DNA of 64,000 nucleotides from Sabellastarte sp. h YS-2021 (lineage: Eukaryota; Annelida; Polychaeta; Sabellida; Sabellidae): contig OZ024927.1 of assembly GCA_964017235.1 (NCBI GenBank), positions 50,225,293-50,289,292 of the forward strand. The letters are read 5' to 3'. The notes below the pieces were generated by a model. The model was not told the origin of the DNA, did not search any database, and worked only from the letters and a program-made list of their open reading frames with translations. Made by a program: the position numbers and the translations under genes. Every line of letters starts with the position of its first letter. Position 1 is the stretch's first letter. This document shows positions 36,120 through 50,046 of the stretch, piece by piece.

Positions 36120-36897
36120 GTTGTTGTCATTAAAAAGTAGAAGGGAAAGTTCCATTTCAAGTGAGATTGATAGGTGTTTTGTTCAATTATTGCTTACAGT
36201 TGCTTAAGTTAGATAGTAATAACCTTTCCTGGCAATGGTCTGAAGAAGACCTTTTTGGATGCCATAAATTTGGTACTATTTGGTAGATGCTTCAATATCA
36301 TTATTATGAGGGAGTGAGGCAGATTTTGTGCTCAGTTTATAGACAGATAATTTTTACAATTAATGCGTGTATAAGTGTTTCCTTTAAACATTATAGCAAG
36401 GGAGGTGTTTCGTAATTACTCCAAGCATAATATTGGTTAGGTAATTTTCTCACAGACTTGGCCTTGAAATGTGAGCTGGAGTAAAATACTGAGAATAATA
36501 TCACGTGTACCCTAAAGACTTCTACAGAAAATAATATGTACTTCTTAGCCAGTGAAGTTCATCATTGAGTAAAGTTCATCAATTGCTTCTTGAAAAAATA
36601 TTAAAACCCTGTTACTATGAATTTTCCGTTTGGCATTATACTGCTTCCTGCCGTAACTTGGCACACTTTGGGCAAAAATTCCTTATTTGTGGTTATTATG
36701 TGTTTGATATCGTGGATTTCTATAAATTATAATCTGCATTGAAACAAGAGCAAACTATAAATATATTTTAACAGCAACAAGCCAAAATAATAAATGTTTT
36801 AGAAGGGTTTTTAAGGGGTGGTTAAATAATTTCTATGTGAAATCAGTGCCTTAATGTGTCAAAATTTGCGTTGGAAACTCTCGAAACCAATTCATTT
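36120..36897 (+). other. Intron 6 sequence between DIRS copy 1 and the next MITE
   Basis: AT-rich intronic DNA in which I see no gene or repeat structure. Confidence 0.5.
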
Positions 36898-38501
36898 GTA
36901 TATGTTACAGTAAATATGCGAAATCAGTAAATACTGATTTGGTCAGTAAATACGCGTATTCCCTAAAATTTTCAGTAAATGCTATTTAAGTAAAAGTATT
37001 TACAGTAAATATGCGAAATCAGTAAATACGCGTATTTACTGAAAATTTTAGTAAATGCGCGTATTTACTGATTTGGTCAGTAAATATGCGTATTCCCTAA
37101 AATTTTCAGTAAATACGCGTATTTACTGATTTATGGCCTGTGTTATTTCACAAGTTTACTGGTTTGACTTTCAGTAAATATGTGAAATGAATCTTTGATG
37201 TTCACTGATTGTAACTATATAATATTAAATGGTAAACCAAACTGTATATTATATTGTAACATTTTTCTCTGTATAATATTTATGGTAAATCAAACTGTGA
37301 ATTATATTGGAACATTTTACTCTATTATGATGACTATTAGAACAAACTAAGCATACTACATTTTAGAGTACATTACATGCAAATATGTGGAAAAAATAGC
37401 ACTGGGCTTTTAAATATTTATTTTTAAAAGCTTTAGATATGTACTTACTGTAGATATTTCATTTAAGCTTATATTATTTTCAATCCCACAGCTACTAAGG
37501 CCCTATGTCATCCCTACAAATAATTAAAGATCATTTAACTTTTCACTATTTTTATGTGACCCACATATAAAAAGCATTTTTATTGGAAATAAATAAAAGT
37601 TTAAGAAATTAATTTAAATTTCTAAATTTTAACATATTTTAACTGTACTTTCATTCAGCAGAAATTTTACCTTATCAGTTAAGACAACATGATTTACACC
37701 CAAACAAATCTGCATGTATTCTTGAAGAATCTATTGTTAAACAGAGATTATTAGTAAGTGGTTTCTTTATTTTATTTCAATCAAGGCTTAATATTTTTCC
37801 ATTTTCTGGTAGATATATGACTTTAATGTAGGTACTGGCTACTTGATCAAAGAATTGTTGTTAGAAACAATGAAAAGGCCAGCTAGTCCTTAATTGGATT
37901 TCATCATAGTCTTTCAGAGTGACTTAATCTCTTTTAAGGCATCAGTGGTTATGGTGTGGGTTCCTCTATTGAAGGGACAACATTAAAGAGACGTTTTATT
38001 CAACCCTAATTACAAATCTAAATTTTATTGGTGACCTTGAATACAGTGAATTCAGTTAATATATCTTAATCATATTACCTTGCTTGTTGTTCCTTATGCA
38101 TAAAACATCATAATTTGATAAATATTTGGATATTTAAATTTGTAAACTTGTCTATTTACATAACATTTTATTTTAAATGAAAAAAAAATATTACAAGTTT
38201 TTATCACATATCACATGCAAATGCTTTTGAAATTATAAAGTGATGTTAAATAATTATCCCAGTGCTGGATTGTAAGCAAGTATCAGACTTTGAATATGAC
38301 AAAGTCATATAAAGTTTGAAATAACTGTTACTATGGAGACATAGCAGGTAACACCAAACTATTTAAGATATAAAGTCTTCATCATGATTTTAGTAAATAC
38401 GCATATTTATTGGACCAAAAAACCAGTAAATACGCATATTTACAGATATTGTCAGTAAATACGCATATTTACTGATTTCACATATTTAGTGTAACATATA
38501 C
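36898..38501. mobile_element. Palindromic-end DNA element with AGTAAATACGCGTATTTACT motifs
   Basis: The left end GTATATGTTACAGTAAATAT is mirrored at the right by the reverse complement of GTATATGTTACACTAAATAT. Each end then carries several copies of the near-palindrome AGTAAATACGCGTATTTACT, three or more on each side. The 1.1-kb interior is plain AT-rich DNA with no protein. It is probably a non-autonomous DNA transposon. The superfamily is not determined. Confidence 0.7.
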
Positions 38502-38750
38502 ATCATCGCTTCGTCGACCTTATATGATATACAAAAATATGCGAGTGTTTTAAATAAAAAACAACAGTTATTAAATATTTTAACTTCTGTTTTGTGCCAA
38601 GATGAGGTATGTGCTATGATAGGCATCAAGCAGTATATGACTCTTGCAAGTATTATTCCATTTACTTAATAAAAAATATTCATCATCCTGAGAGTTTTCA
38701 TGATAGGTGATGAACTTCACTGTTTGAGCAGTATGTAATATAGCATTTTT

Positions 38751-39435
38751 ACCCCACAGCCCTTAAGGGCTGTCAGGGTATTGTTTTCACCCATAGTGTC
38801 CGGATGGGCGGGCGGTCGGGCGGCGGGAAAAGTTTGTCTGGCCTGTATCTCAGAAACTGTAATTTGTAGGAAGTTGGTACTTGGTAGGGACATTGGTTAG
38901 GGGGTGTAGGTGTACAACATCATGGTGTGACCTTGATTTGACCTTTGAGCTTGCCGTAGTGACCTTGACCTATAAAATCTTGTCTGGGCTATATCTCAGA
39001 AAGCGTAAGGTGTAGGAAGTTGATACTTAGTAGGGACATTGGTTGGGGGTTGTAGGTGTGCAGTGTCATGGTGTGACCTTGATTTGACATTTGACCTTGC
39101 CGTAGTGACCTTGACCTTTAAAATTTTGTCCAGGCAATATCTCTGAAACTGTAAAGTGTAGGAAGTTGATAGTTGGTAGGGACATTGCTTAGGGGTTGTA
39201 GGTGTGCATCATAATTTTTAAGTTACTGATTAATGCTGTCACCTTGCTATTGAATTGTCTTGTTTTAATACTTTATCTTTGCATACATTTTGTTTCTCTT
39301 AAATGTTATTTTCTCTACTTAAACATCATTTAGACCTTAATATAACTGACACTGCTCTGAAAGTATCTCGATCTTTGTACTGTTTCACTACTTCTATATC
39401 TGATGGTGTTGAAAACTATTTCCCCAGGCTTTCAT
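38751..39435 (+). mobile_element. Tandem-array element with 146-bp satellite E, short copy
   Basis: The left end ACCCCACAG with a CAGCCCTTAAGGGCTG hairpin and a GGGCGGGCGG run are followed by three 146-bp units (GGAAGTTGATACTTGGTAGG phrase at 38869, 39015 and 39161). A right-hand region follows that matches 60140-60350 of the fuller copy (CTGATTAATGCTGTCACCTT, ATAACTGACACTGCTCTGAA). The expected right inverted end is not recognisable, so this copy is decayed on that side. Confidence 0.75.
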
Positions 39436-39484
39436 TCATAGCTTGGCATTTCTTCCATTGACTCTATTGTTAAGATTTAAGCGA

Positions 39485-39951
39485 ATACCATATTTATCCA
39501 TATTAACGTCCCCCCCCTATTAGTCGCCCCCACCTCCCTCCTGTCTACCTTTGCAAAGTTCATATTTCAGGGTTTTACATCCCTCTCAACAGCCAGCACC
39601 TTTGCGATTCCGGGATTCCGAAAAAAGATGCGTTTTAGTACTTCCCCAATCGAATACCGCTTACAATAAATAAAGAAAGTCACAACAAAACAAAGCAATT
39701 ATGATCATAAACGCAATGAAATCTGCAAAAATATGAGATAAACTTTATAATTTCTTCAAATTTAAGGCTTGTTTCCAATATTTTAAGCTCTCTCGCCATT
39801 ATACATGCTGGCAAGCAAGATCAAAGCTGTAAGTGTCCATTATCGCCCATTGCCACTGGACTCAAGAATTGATTTTTTTTATAGGTAATAGTCGCCCCTC
39901 CTTTTGAAAAATGCATCGCCCCCGGGGTGTTTATACGAATAAATACGGTAT
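39485..39951. mobile_element. MITE with ATACCGTATTTATTCG-type inverted ends
   Basis: The left end ATACCATATTTATCCATATT and the right end, read inward as ATACCGTATTTATTCGTATA, are inverted repeats. A C-rich run (CCCCCCC.. and CGCCCC) sits just inside each end. The element is 467 bp with no coding capacity. The type is common in invertebrate genomes, but I did not determine its superfamily. Confidence 0.7.
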
Positions 39952-42900
39952 ATAGGTTAAAATGGTAATAGAGTCAGTGTAGCAGTTAATATGACTAGTA
40001 TGGCTCAATAAAAATTATGAGGATTACCTACAAATACCAAATGTGATTGATCTCATTTTCACAAAGAACTTTCTGTCTTTCTTCACTGTTAAGTAACATG
40101 CATGGTTGTTGTAAGTGAAATTATATTAGAAAAAAAAAGTGAATTCTTAAACATAATATAATAATGTGGAATAGAGTATTCTGTGCTTGGTAAAGACTTA
40201 ATTCTGTTCATATGAATCCAGGTAGCAAATTTTTGACAAAATTTGTAGATTGGTTGGTAGTCCTTTGCAGGACTGTTATGATGTGCTTTTACATCAAAGA
40301 GACTTTTTTTTTACCTTCATCCCTCATTTTGATTTGGTGTGTTGTTCAAAAGTTCCATTTCTATTCAATCTTTAAATCTTAGTTGCATCTAAAGGTGAAT
40401 ATTGTAGCAGTACAAGTTAACTGTTCTACAAATGTCTGCCATAATGTTGAGCTAAGTATAGGAAACAAGTACTTTACTCATCATATGAATTAATGAAAAA
40501 AATTGAGAAATATTGTCTTTCCCTTACTGAAAAAAAAGCCAAATTTGCAGACCCCCTTTCTCCTGTTATGTTTAAAGAATCTGGTGACTTAGTGAGCAAC
40601 ATACTGGCCTCCCACCTCTCAGGTTCTGGGTTTTATTCCTGGCCTGAAGTGGAAAAGTTGGTAGTTGTTTGCCCATACCCCATAATGGTTTCAGTACAGA
40701 ATATTGACCAATTAGTATACACCGCTTTCCTCAGTCATTTCAACCCCTGCCATGATATGGATCTACACAATGTGTTGAAAACAAGTTCAACCCAAGAAAT
40801 AAAAAAAAAAAATCATATACATCAGTAGTGAGAACGTGTATAACAGAAAAATAAAATAGTTTTAAACCTCTATCTTCCTGTGTACATTGAAAAGATTTTG
40901 TAAAAGTAGCAGTGTATAGATTCTTCTAGTTTGTACTAAATTGCTTTAGTTTTCAAGTATCTTATCACCTAGTTGCCTTGAAGCCATTCACAATTTTATT
41001 GGATGAATTGTTTAAATTTTACCTGTTTATCCAATTATCTAACATGCCTTTGATGTTATAAACTATTACCAGTTTTTCAGCCAATATAAAACTTAATATG
41101 TTTGCGTACAGTCTTAATAATAACATTTTGATACCACCTTACTGCATGACCTTGCATTGATTTTTACATATATAAATTATATATTCAGTTGTCTACAATA
41201 TTATGTCAGTTTAGTTAAGCAATCAATGAACAGTAAAACCTGTGTTAATTTGGCACTGGATGGAGTGAACATATCATTCATAGTGGTACATACTAAACCT
41301 CTTCTACCTTAAAGGTGTAATTTGTTCCCATTAATAAATGGAGATCATACTCTCTTTTAACCATGAATTCTTTGAGGTAAGAACTTTTTTTTAAAATTTT
41401 CTTATGACCTGTTTGCAGATAAAGATGGCAGGTGGACAGGTAAATGTCAACAAAAATCTAATTTAAAGTGCCAATGAATTGCAGTCGCTTCATTTGAAAA
41501 TAATTACCTGTGAACAATTTTAACTGCGCGTCAGTTCAACTCAACACTTGTACTTATTTTCATACACAAAAATCTGATGATATTTCTTGTTTTAGTATTT
41601 TCACTTTATTCCCCTCTTGGTTTGTGTGCTAGATTTTTCTGTTTTATATATATATATTCATGATGTTTTATTTGGTTAGCGGCTAGCCTTTTCTATATTT
41701 TTTGAGGTGAATTATTATTTTGTAGTGTCTAAAAAATTCTATGATTAACTTTGAAATGAACAAATTATTACCTTCGGGTTTCATTTTGCAGTGCTGTGGT
41801 GATGTTGCTCTTTTTAACCCTCTAACACTCAAAGTTTCATTGCAAATCAATAAAAATGTAACAAAGGGCAGTGTGACAGTTTGAGGCATTATTGAAGTAG
41901 AAATATTTAATCTTTAAAATAAACTTAACATTTCACTTCAACCTTTGATAACTCATGGATACAAAATTTAGACTTAGGTTTATCACGATCTTTATAAATT
42001 GGTCACACCTTTCTGTACTGGGGTTATTACAACGAAAAATACAATATATGCTGGTCTGCCTTTGGTTTAGTCTGTTTTGTATTTGGGTAGGACCCATTCG
42101 GACTGATTTGGTGGGATTCTCATTTCAGTAGGATGTGTTTGGGACGATTTGACAAAACTCTGAAAGCAATTGACATTCAGGACTACTTTTGTAAAATGTT
42201 TGAAAAACCTGCTTGGACCTCTCGCAAGCTGTACTACAATATACAAGGAGAAGGGGTGAAGTGGGTGGGGGGGAGTAACTTAGATGTACAGGGTGGCTTA
42301 ATTCTTTAGCCTGTACTACCAAAATGCAAGGTCTTTAGAGCCATAAGGATGAAATCAAATACATAAATGGATAAGACCATCAGAAAAGGTGTGACTTGGG
42401 CATTAATTTATGTTTAACCCACCTAGCTTAGTTCACATATGTACTATATGCCTGAACATGTATACCTGCTTTTAATCTCATGTTAAACTATGAACAGTTC
42501 AATATATATAAATATGTCTCTTTTGTACATAGAAATTGAGTATGTTCAATTGTCATGCATTGAGAATGTCTGAAGTTTGATTTGTTGCACATATTGAATA
42601 TATATCACTGTGATTTACTGGACCTTTCATCCATCATTTGTATAATTCTTGTAGTTCTAACTTGTTATAATATAAATATAGGCTATCTTTCTGCTTGTTG
42701 TCTCACCCAATTTCTCTTTGAAGTTTTTTAAGTGGTCATTTATCACCTGTGTAATTACTTCATTTAACCTTTATGGGTGTGCTTTGCACATATTTGTTTA
42801 GGTTATTAAAACCTCGTTATGTTTTAGCAATCTAAAATGTGCTGGTATTTTTATGGCCTCAGAAAATTGGCAGTTATTTTTTTAGCAAATTTTACAAAAA

Positions 42901-44215
42901 AAAAAAAAAAAAAATGTATATTAGCTTTACCGTTTTCTGATCTGTGTGATTTTTGATCAAATTCCAGCTTATAGCAATTCTTTTGAAATGTCTGTACATA
43001 TATTTGTTTTTTTTTCTTCCGCTTGAAAAATGTTTTGTTATGCTACAATATATTGGTATATTTTATGCCTGAATGAAAAAGAAGTCTTTTCAATATTTAT
43101 ATAATGTGTGGTTTGTAATATGGAGACTCTGGAATGCAGAGATTAGATATCTCACATTTTCTTGCTGTGACGCAGGGACTAATTTTTGGCCTTATTTGCA
43201 TTTTTCTCTGTACATTTTACTAGAGCATGATGCTATTTCTTATCAAACATATACAATTTCAGAATGAAGTACTTTTGCATATAATTTTGGCTGGCTTTAG
43301 TAATCTATTGCATACTTCTACAATCATGAACTAAGTGGTTAGAAATATGCAATGCTTCATGTATTGAACTTGTGGCTTATCAAAGAAATACTTCTCTTTT
43401 ATATCACATATTGCTGGCATTTACTTTGATGACCATTCAACCTTACTTTAAAGAAACTGCACTATTTACTCTGAATTTAATGCCAGTCCTTTATATAGGG
43501 TTTGTAAAATAATATCCCTCTGAAAACTTTGTGTATTGGATATATAAATTGCTAATTACACAGTTGTTGGATTTCTCCTTATGTATTGTAAAACATTAAC
43601 CTCCCACCTCTAAGGTTGGGGTTTGATGCTTGCAAAGCTTGGTTTGCTGCTTGCCAAAACCCCTTGGTTTAAAACCAAGAATCTTTAGCCACTGGTATGA
43701 ACATTTAAAGAACTCCTGATAATTTGGCTGGTATATATATCCAGTAGAATAAGAATTTTAGAAAGAAAGAACATGACAAGTTTCCTGTAAAGATCACCTG
43801 TAAATTACCAAGATAATGAAATTTACATCACATGCAGTGAAACTTACATGAATAAAGGTACAAGAGTTCATTGGTCAATGAGCGAATATCACAGGAAATC
43901 TTATTCAATAAGTAAACCAACTACAAATAAAATAAATCCAATGTATGTTTGAGAGATGAATAAGTGTATATCTGGGTCTCCGATAGTGTGAGAAATTAAA
44001 TGGAAACAATAGTCAGAATCACACTTTCATTATGGATATTAAAATTCAGTCCGCACTATTGATCAGCAGTAAAATATCAACATAAAATCCTGTCCCCAGA
44101 CTTAGACATTTTGAATCTAATGATTTTGATGATCCTTCAATCAAGTTAAAATCAGGTTCAATTTGTTCGTTAATCTGTCTAAATGAAGTCACCAATGATT
44201 TGACTCTTTTATCAG
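39952..44215 (+). other. Right part of intron 6
   Basis: AT-rich intron up to exon g. It holds an A-run near 42896, TATA tracts near 41647 and a weak tRNA-like segment near 40585-40700. A similar CCTCCCACCTCT phrase occurs near 43600. No gene is seen. Confidence 0.5.
40585..40700 (+). repeat. Possible decayed tRNA-derived SINE
   Basis: The TGACTTAGTGAGCAACA and GGTTCTGGGTTTTATTCCTGG segments sit at A-box to B-box spacing with mismatches to both. The CCTCCCACCTCT phrase between them also occurs in the SINE heads near 5550 and the fragment near 43600. Confidence 0.4.
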
Positions 44216-44491
44216 GCGTTATCACCACCACAACAGAGTTAAATCGTGAGGCTATGTCCAAGCATGAACTGACTCTCATGGTGCGTGACCAAGGCTCCCA
44301 GTCCAAGCGCTCACTGACTAGAGTGATCGTGTACATAGATGACCACAATGACCATGCACCGGAGTTCCTCACTGATTCCTACGAAGGATGGGTGTTTGAG
44401 ACAGCTGCCATGGGAACCAGGGTTGTCACAGCGATGGCAATAGATAGGGATAAAGGGAAGAATGCTGAAATCAACTACTCTATCATATCTG
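44216..44491 (+). CDS. FAT1: Fat-like cadherin, internal exon g (LNRE and DDHNDHAP)
   Basis: The exon has 276 nt, acceptor TCTTTTATCAG and donor GTAAGTAG. Two bases complete the split Gly codon from exon f, 91 codons follow, and one base is left over (phase 1). It encodes VITTTTELNREAMSKHELTL, then MVRDQGSQSKRSLTRVIVYI, the linker DDHNDHAPEF, and the start of another repeat. Human FAT1 has TLTVMVRDQ.VPVKRNFARIVV, TNDHAPWF and YESAAVG..LDKDKGKNAEVLYSI at the same place. This is the strongest family match in the window. The exon should continue into one beginning with the rest of a Gly codon, but none was recognised between 44492 and 64000. Confidence 0.95.
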
Positions 44492-47400
44492 GTAAGTAGT
44501 ATAATGCAAATTGAAATAATGTCATAAATGGCTTCAATGAGGCTGTGAGTCTGGAATATGTGTACGAGTCTCGGATTGGCATAGGAGTGTCGGAGTTTGT
44601 AAACAGTCACAGTTAAATCAACTGTGTAAAGTTTTGGTTGTATTTTATAGTTTTATTAGTATTTTTTGAGTAACTTTAAATGATCACTGCAAAACAAATT
44701 CAAATTCTCTTAAACGCTATAGCTGTGAAAGTAAAAATTAAAAATAAATTTTGACAGTAGAATTTTCTACTGTATGAAGGGAATCATGGAAAGTATCAGT
44801 TCATAGGTTTTACAGAGTACCATGATCATACAAAAGAACAGTGTAAGCACACAGTCTTTGGTGTTTTGAAATGTCCATAAAAAGGTGGAGCTTGTGTATT
44901 TTTTGTTGTTTTCAAACGTCACCAAAAATTGTCTGTAGTTTAGGAAGAGATACTATTCCTGGCCTTTTTTATAACCAGGTTTAAAGTAAAAACATTATCA
45001 AGTCAGAGAAACCAAAGGAAAATGGTGGATCAAATTTGTTTTGATATAGTGAAAATACCAGTCTTCAATCTGTCACAATTTATTTGTGTTTAAAATGTTA
45101 AAAATCTGTGAAAATATTACATAATGATTTGTAAAGTAAGTAAAACTATGAAAACATTCCAGAGTCACAGTTTCTGAAGCTTCTTACTTGTCAAGTTACA
45201 GTCTACCCTTGCCCTTTTTATTTGTTTAACTGAAGAAAAATACCCTCCTCAACCAATACTTGAAAAGGGTTGCTTTAGAAAGGTTTTGATATTTTGATAA
45301 TGAAGGTTAAGAGGTCTCTTGCTAGTATAAAACATACTTCGGGTTTACTGTATCTCTTGGTAAGTATTGATGCGTTCCTGGATAAAAAAAATTACACAAT
45401 AGTTTGAGAATGCAGTTGACACCAAACTGAATTGAGATGATGGAACTCTAAACCTCTGACTCAAGTCATCGTAACCTGTTGAATGTCCACATACCAAATT
45501 GCACCTGGCATATGTGTGTTATTGCAACGGCGCCTCCTAAAACCATATTTTTTGTACAATGGTAATGTTTGGGCACCAAGTACTGGAACACTGGGACATT
45601 GAAAGGTAATGAGGAGTTTAAAATTTGCGTGTCTTAAAATAAAATGTTAAAGAAGTATTTGTAGATCTGTACTTTCATATCACAAGCAATGTTTTCAACT
45701 TTTCATGTTATTTTATGGTCAAATGTTTGAAACATTTAAGTAGTCGAGTTGAAGTCTCATTGAAAATCCTTGTTCCTTCATATTTTAAAATTAAACATCT
45801 AGAAAAATAAGGTGAAAGTTGGTCATCCCATGGGCAAGCCAAGTTCTCTACATTGAGCATACTATGACATTACATGGTAATAAGTGATAAGTTTATAAAT
45901 TATGTAGATCATGAAAGTGAATGAAAGTATATGAACATTTAAATCGTGAATAATTGTCACTAGTACATAACATGTGTGTTGCATATATTAAGGCACATAT
46001 TGGTGATGAAAATGTTATGAAAATCACACTTTTTATGGCAGATAAATACATTTGGTGAGGTATTTGTGAAGGAGTAAAATATAAACATTTTCAAGAACTG
46101 GTTCTTCTGACTATAAAGCAATTTTAGCTTCTGTATCACAACTTTTTAAAAGTTCCATATTATGTACTATAGGGATATGCACTGTCTCTAGGAATGATAT
46201 TAATAAACTGAGTACAGTGTATGAAGTTTTACTGGAAAACTTTCCAGGTCCCGATCTGGAACTGGAAAATGTTACAGGTCCAAAATAAGAGTTGCCAGTC
46301 TATTAATATCAACTTTCAAAATTGACCTAGTGGCAAATGGTAAAGAATATATAGTTTAATATTATTTTCTACAATGGCAAGAATATGTTTGAAATATACT
46401 TGAAATTCCCATTAGAAATGAAGGTTTTGGTCCAGGTCTGTATAAATAAATATTGTCACAGACTGTATCTGTTGACATTTTAGCATGTCTGTTTATGTTA
46501 AGGATAATTTATGCTGTGCCTGTTGCAATTTGCAGAGGATTGCTCAATTTGCTAGCCAAAGACAAATATTTAGAGAGACTTCCAACAGAGCTTATTTACT
46601 GTTTTCAGAATTTTTTTCTTGTTGTTGCTTTTTTGTCCAATAAATATGGACTTAAATAGCTTTTTACAAAGACACATTTTTTCCAGAGTTTGACAAAATA
46701 TTTCATCTAAATGCTGGTATATTTATCAAACATGAGACAAAATGTCAGAAGCTTGTTTTCATATTGCATGTGTCATATTTGAAACACTCTTGTGTCACTT
46801 GCCAGATTATGTAACGCATAATATGACCCAAATCAATTACTGAAAGGTGGGAGAGGTGGGTTAAATTTTCATTATCAGCATCTTATGTACAGGTAAACAA
46901 CAAAATGTATATCTTGCACCTGTTTCGTTACCTGGGAGTCACAAAATTGTCTAGTACTGGGATTGTGAAATACATCAGCCAAGACAACCATTGTATTACC
47001 TTAGATTATCAGATTTTCTGTTTTGTTGTAAGTGATTTTTGTAAAAGTTTAAGACTATTTGTCTATTATATTGCAAAATTGCCACTTTTTTTTTGCTGAA
47101 TTGTAATGAGTAGCTCTTGTGATGACGTTTATGCGATGTGATAAATTTTTATTGAACAAATATTCTAAAGATGTAAGACATATAAAGTGCATATGTAACA
47201 TGACATTATTTTATAAGTTAGGTCTGTCTTGCTCCTGGATAAGTAGAATAGATCCAGAGAAGTTGATTGCTAATCTGGATTAATATAAAAGTGTCTTACT
47301 GCCAAAATAAATGACATATGATAAAGCAAGAGTCTATCGATCAGGTCCTTGATCATTAAAAACGCTCCCTATCGATCGGGTTCCCTGTCATATCTTACAA

Positions 47401-50046
47401 GTGAGTATTTGATAATTTACCCGTGAACTTGGATCTAAGGTCACCATGTCCCCCCCCCTTAGTAATCACGTCAGAATGCAATTTACTACATTTCGTGTAG
47501 CAAATATTAATTAATTCAGATAATCAACCAATGAAATTAAAAGGCTAATACATACATACAGAGTTTGGGTAGCCATACTGACAATTTCAGCAATTAGTAC
47601 CCACTTAGTATAAACCAATTAGGTAAGGAACCAATGAAATTAAAGGGCGAGATGAAGCATGCTTACATACAGATCTGTACAAAGAATAAACTGGACCCAT
47701 TCGATAGTAATGTCTTCTATTGACCGGGTCCCTGTTCGTTAGCCACTTCGTATAATAAAATACCTGATTATGTACTGTGAACTTGTTTTTATTTTCTGTT
47801 CTGTGATGCAGAGTTTTGTGGTAGTTTCAGAAAAGGTGTCTTATTTCCCATAAAATAACTTCTATCAAGTAACCTTTCCAATTGTGGTCACTTTATTGTC
47901 CTATCTTCCTCAGTGCATGTTTTTTAAAGAGACCCTCATGATAGTATTTTTGTCCCCTTAAACGGCAGCTGATTTATATTTTGGCTGATTCTTTTTAAAA
48001 GGCTGAGGTCAAGTCATCCATTATTGAGTGGGTCAATTCTGGTGGTCTTGAGTTATAAACAGATAGGCTTCCCCACTGAAACCAGAACCCCCTTTATCCC
48101 CACTGATCTCCTTATAATGGATCCCCAAGGTGTTATACAGTGTTCTTTTGACCCCACTGGTAGGATTTAGTCCTCAGCATGTACCCAGTCTCTGAATAGC
48201 AGAGCTTGTGCGGTTTTTGTAGTGGAAAGGAATAATCGGTGCTTTATTAAGCTGCCAGTGAGGGCCAGATATAAACTGCTAAGTGGCCACTGGGGTAGAA
48301 ACATAAATGGCCATCTTGGGTGTTTTAAGTGGCACTAAAATTATTAAGAAGGAGAATAAAACTGTTAAAAACCAAATTCAGAGGTAATTTAAGTTATTTT
48401 ATTACTATTCAAATTTATTAATATGGGTTCTAGATTGCCTAATTGGAAATTGTCAGACTTACTCTTTTTACATTACCACATCTTTTAAACCCAAAGTTCT
48501 GTGTCACTTGAAATAAATGAAAATTATAAATTCATCTTTACTGATGAATACATTTTGTCTGATATCGCTGTAACAGTGTCCTTATAATGTGTACGAAAAG
48601 TAACATGACTTGAAGATACATTTTACTATACATGTGTATATTTGACAGAGGAGCTGAACACATAAATTGTATGCTCTATCTCTATAGACCATCACTTTGT
48701 GGCTAAAAGTTTTATCAGTTCATAAAAAAAAGGCATCATTCATGAGACAATGGTGATGACAACAAAGCCCGCTTTCTTTTTGCTTCTATGCAAACACATA
48801 AACACTGAGCATATGAATGTCATATAATTTACACATTTTTGTCTGTCATATATTTGAGAATCTTCTTTTAAATTTAACTTCCATCTTCTTTTTATGTATT
48901 CAGGTGTTTATTATATGAGAAAAAAAATAATCTTAATGTATTCTTTGAAAGCCTTCTCAGGTAAATGTGTTTGAAAAACGGGGGTATTGTTGGAGTTTTT
49001 TCTCTGAAGCCTATTGTTTGGCTGTAAGTCATGGAGCTCTCAGCTCTGTATCCTCTGGGTACAGAGTCAAAACAAAACTGATACATTATGCAATCACACT
49101 TCTCTGGCCTTTCTGACTTGGCACAAAATAGAATGGATACCTTTCTGTCAGAACCTGTGAAAACTTATGTCATCCTTCCTCTCTGGTATCAGCCAGTGGA
49201 AACCAAAGTTATTTCTGAAACACTTCACGGTTATTCAGCTTACAAAATCACAAGTTGATAGATATTAGTCTATAGCTTTAAAGTTTTTTTTTTAATATTT
49301 ACTCTAAATGACATAACTTTTCTATTTACAGTTTGGGACGATATGTTTCTCTGTTATATAATTATCAAAAGAATATTCATTTGAAGTAAATATAAACAAA
49401 AAAAAAATGAGGTTTAGTTTGCAAGAAAATAGTGAATTTTATAGTATCAGACAATTGTCCATTAATGTTGCTTGCAAGTAAACAAATTGGCAGCAGTTTT
49501 CTATTGTCTGTAAAATATAAATCAGCTATGAAAACAATATATTAGTTTCAGCATTATCAAAGTTTGATAAAATATTCTTTTTGCAATTTTGCTTATGAAA
49601 GCTTCAAATTTTCAGAAGTCATTCATTTCCTTTTGGTAGTAGTTTTGATCTCACAGATTTCCGTGTAATAGGAAGTATTGATGTGATGATAACATAAAAA
49701 TTTCACTACTTTCTCTCTCATTAGTGGTAGATTGGACATATAATTGAGAAGATTTATTGGGATCAGAAAAAGCAGTGAATTGATGCACCAGATCTAGTAA
49801 TTGGCTACATCAAGGGCAATGGCGAATTCACTTATATAGGCTATTACATTAAAGGGTTTCCTTATTTAGTTGACCCTATTTGTTATGCTTCTCTTCAAAA
49901 TGTAGCCACATTTTCTAGAGTTATCTCCCTTTAAAGTCTTCTTAGCGCTACCATTTCCCCCCATTTGATTTCAAATAATCAGCAGTGTATACTGCTGTAC
50001 ATTAGCTTGTTATGATTTCAATTGTAGTATCCACCTATATTAGATA
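44492..50046 (+). other. Intron after exon g, left part
   Basis: AT-rich DNA without a recognisable exon. Near 47515-47690 a phrase (CCAATGAAATTAAA) is repeated about 110 bp apart, between two GATCGGG/GACCGGG-type segments (47335 and 47730). This may be a decayed repeat. A TG/CT-poor stretch with homopolymers follows. Confidence 0.5.

Noticed and set aside
36120-36180. Target-site duplication for DIRS copy 1
   Set aside because: I looked for direct repeats at both borders and found none. DIRS elements integrate by tyrosine recombinase and are not expected to make them.
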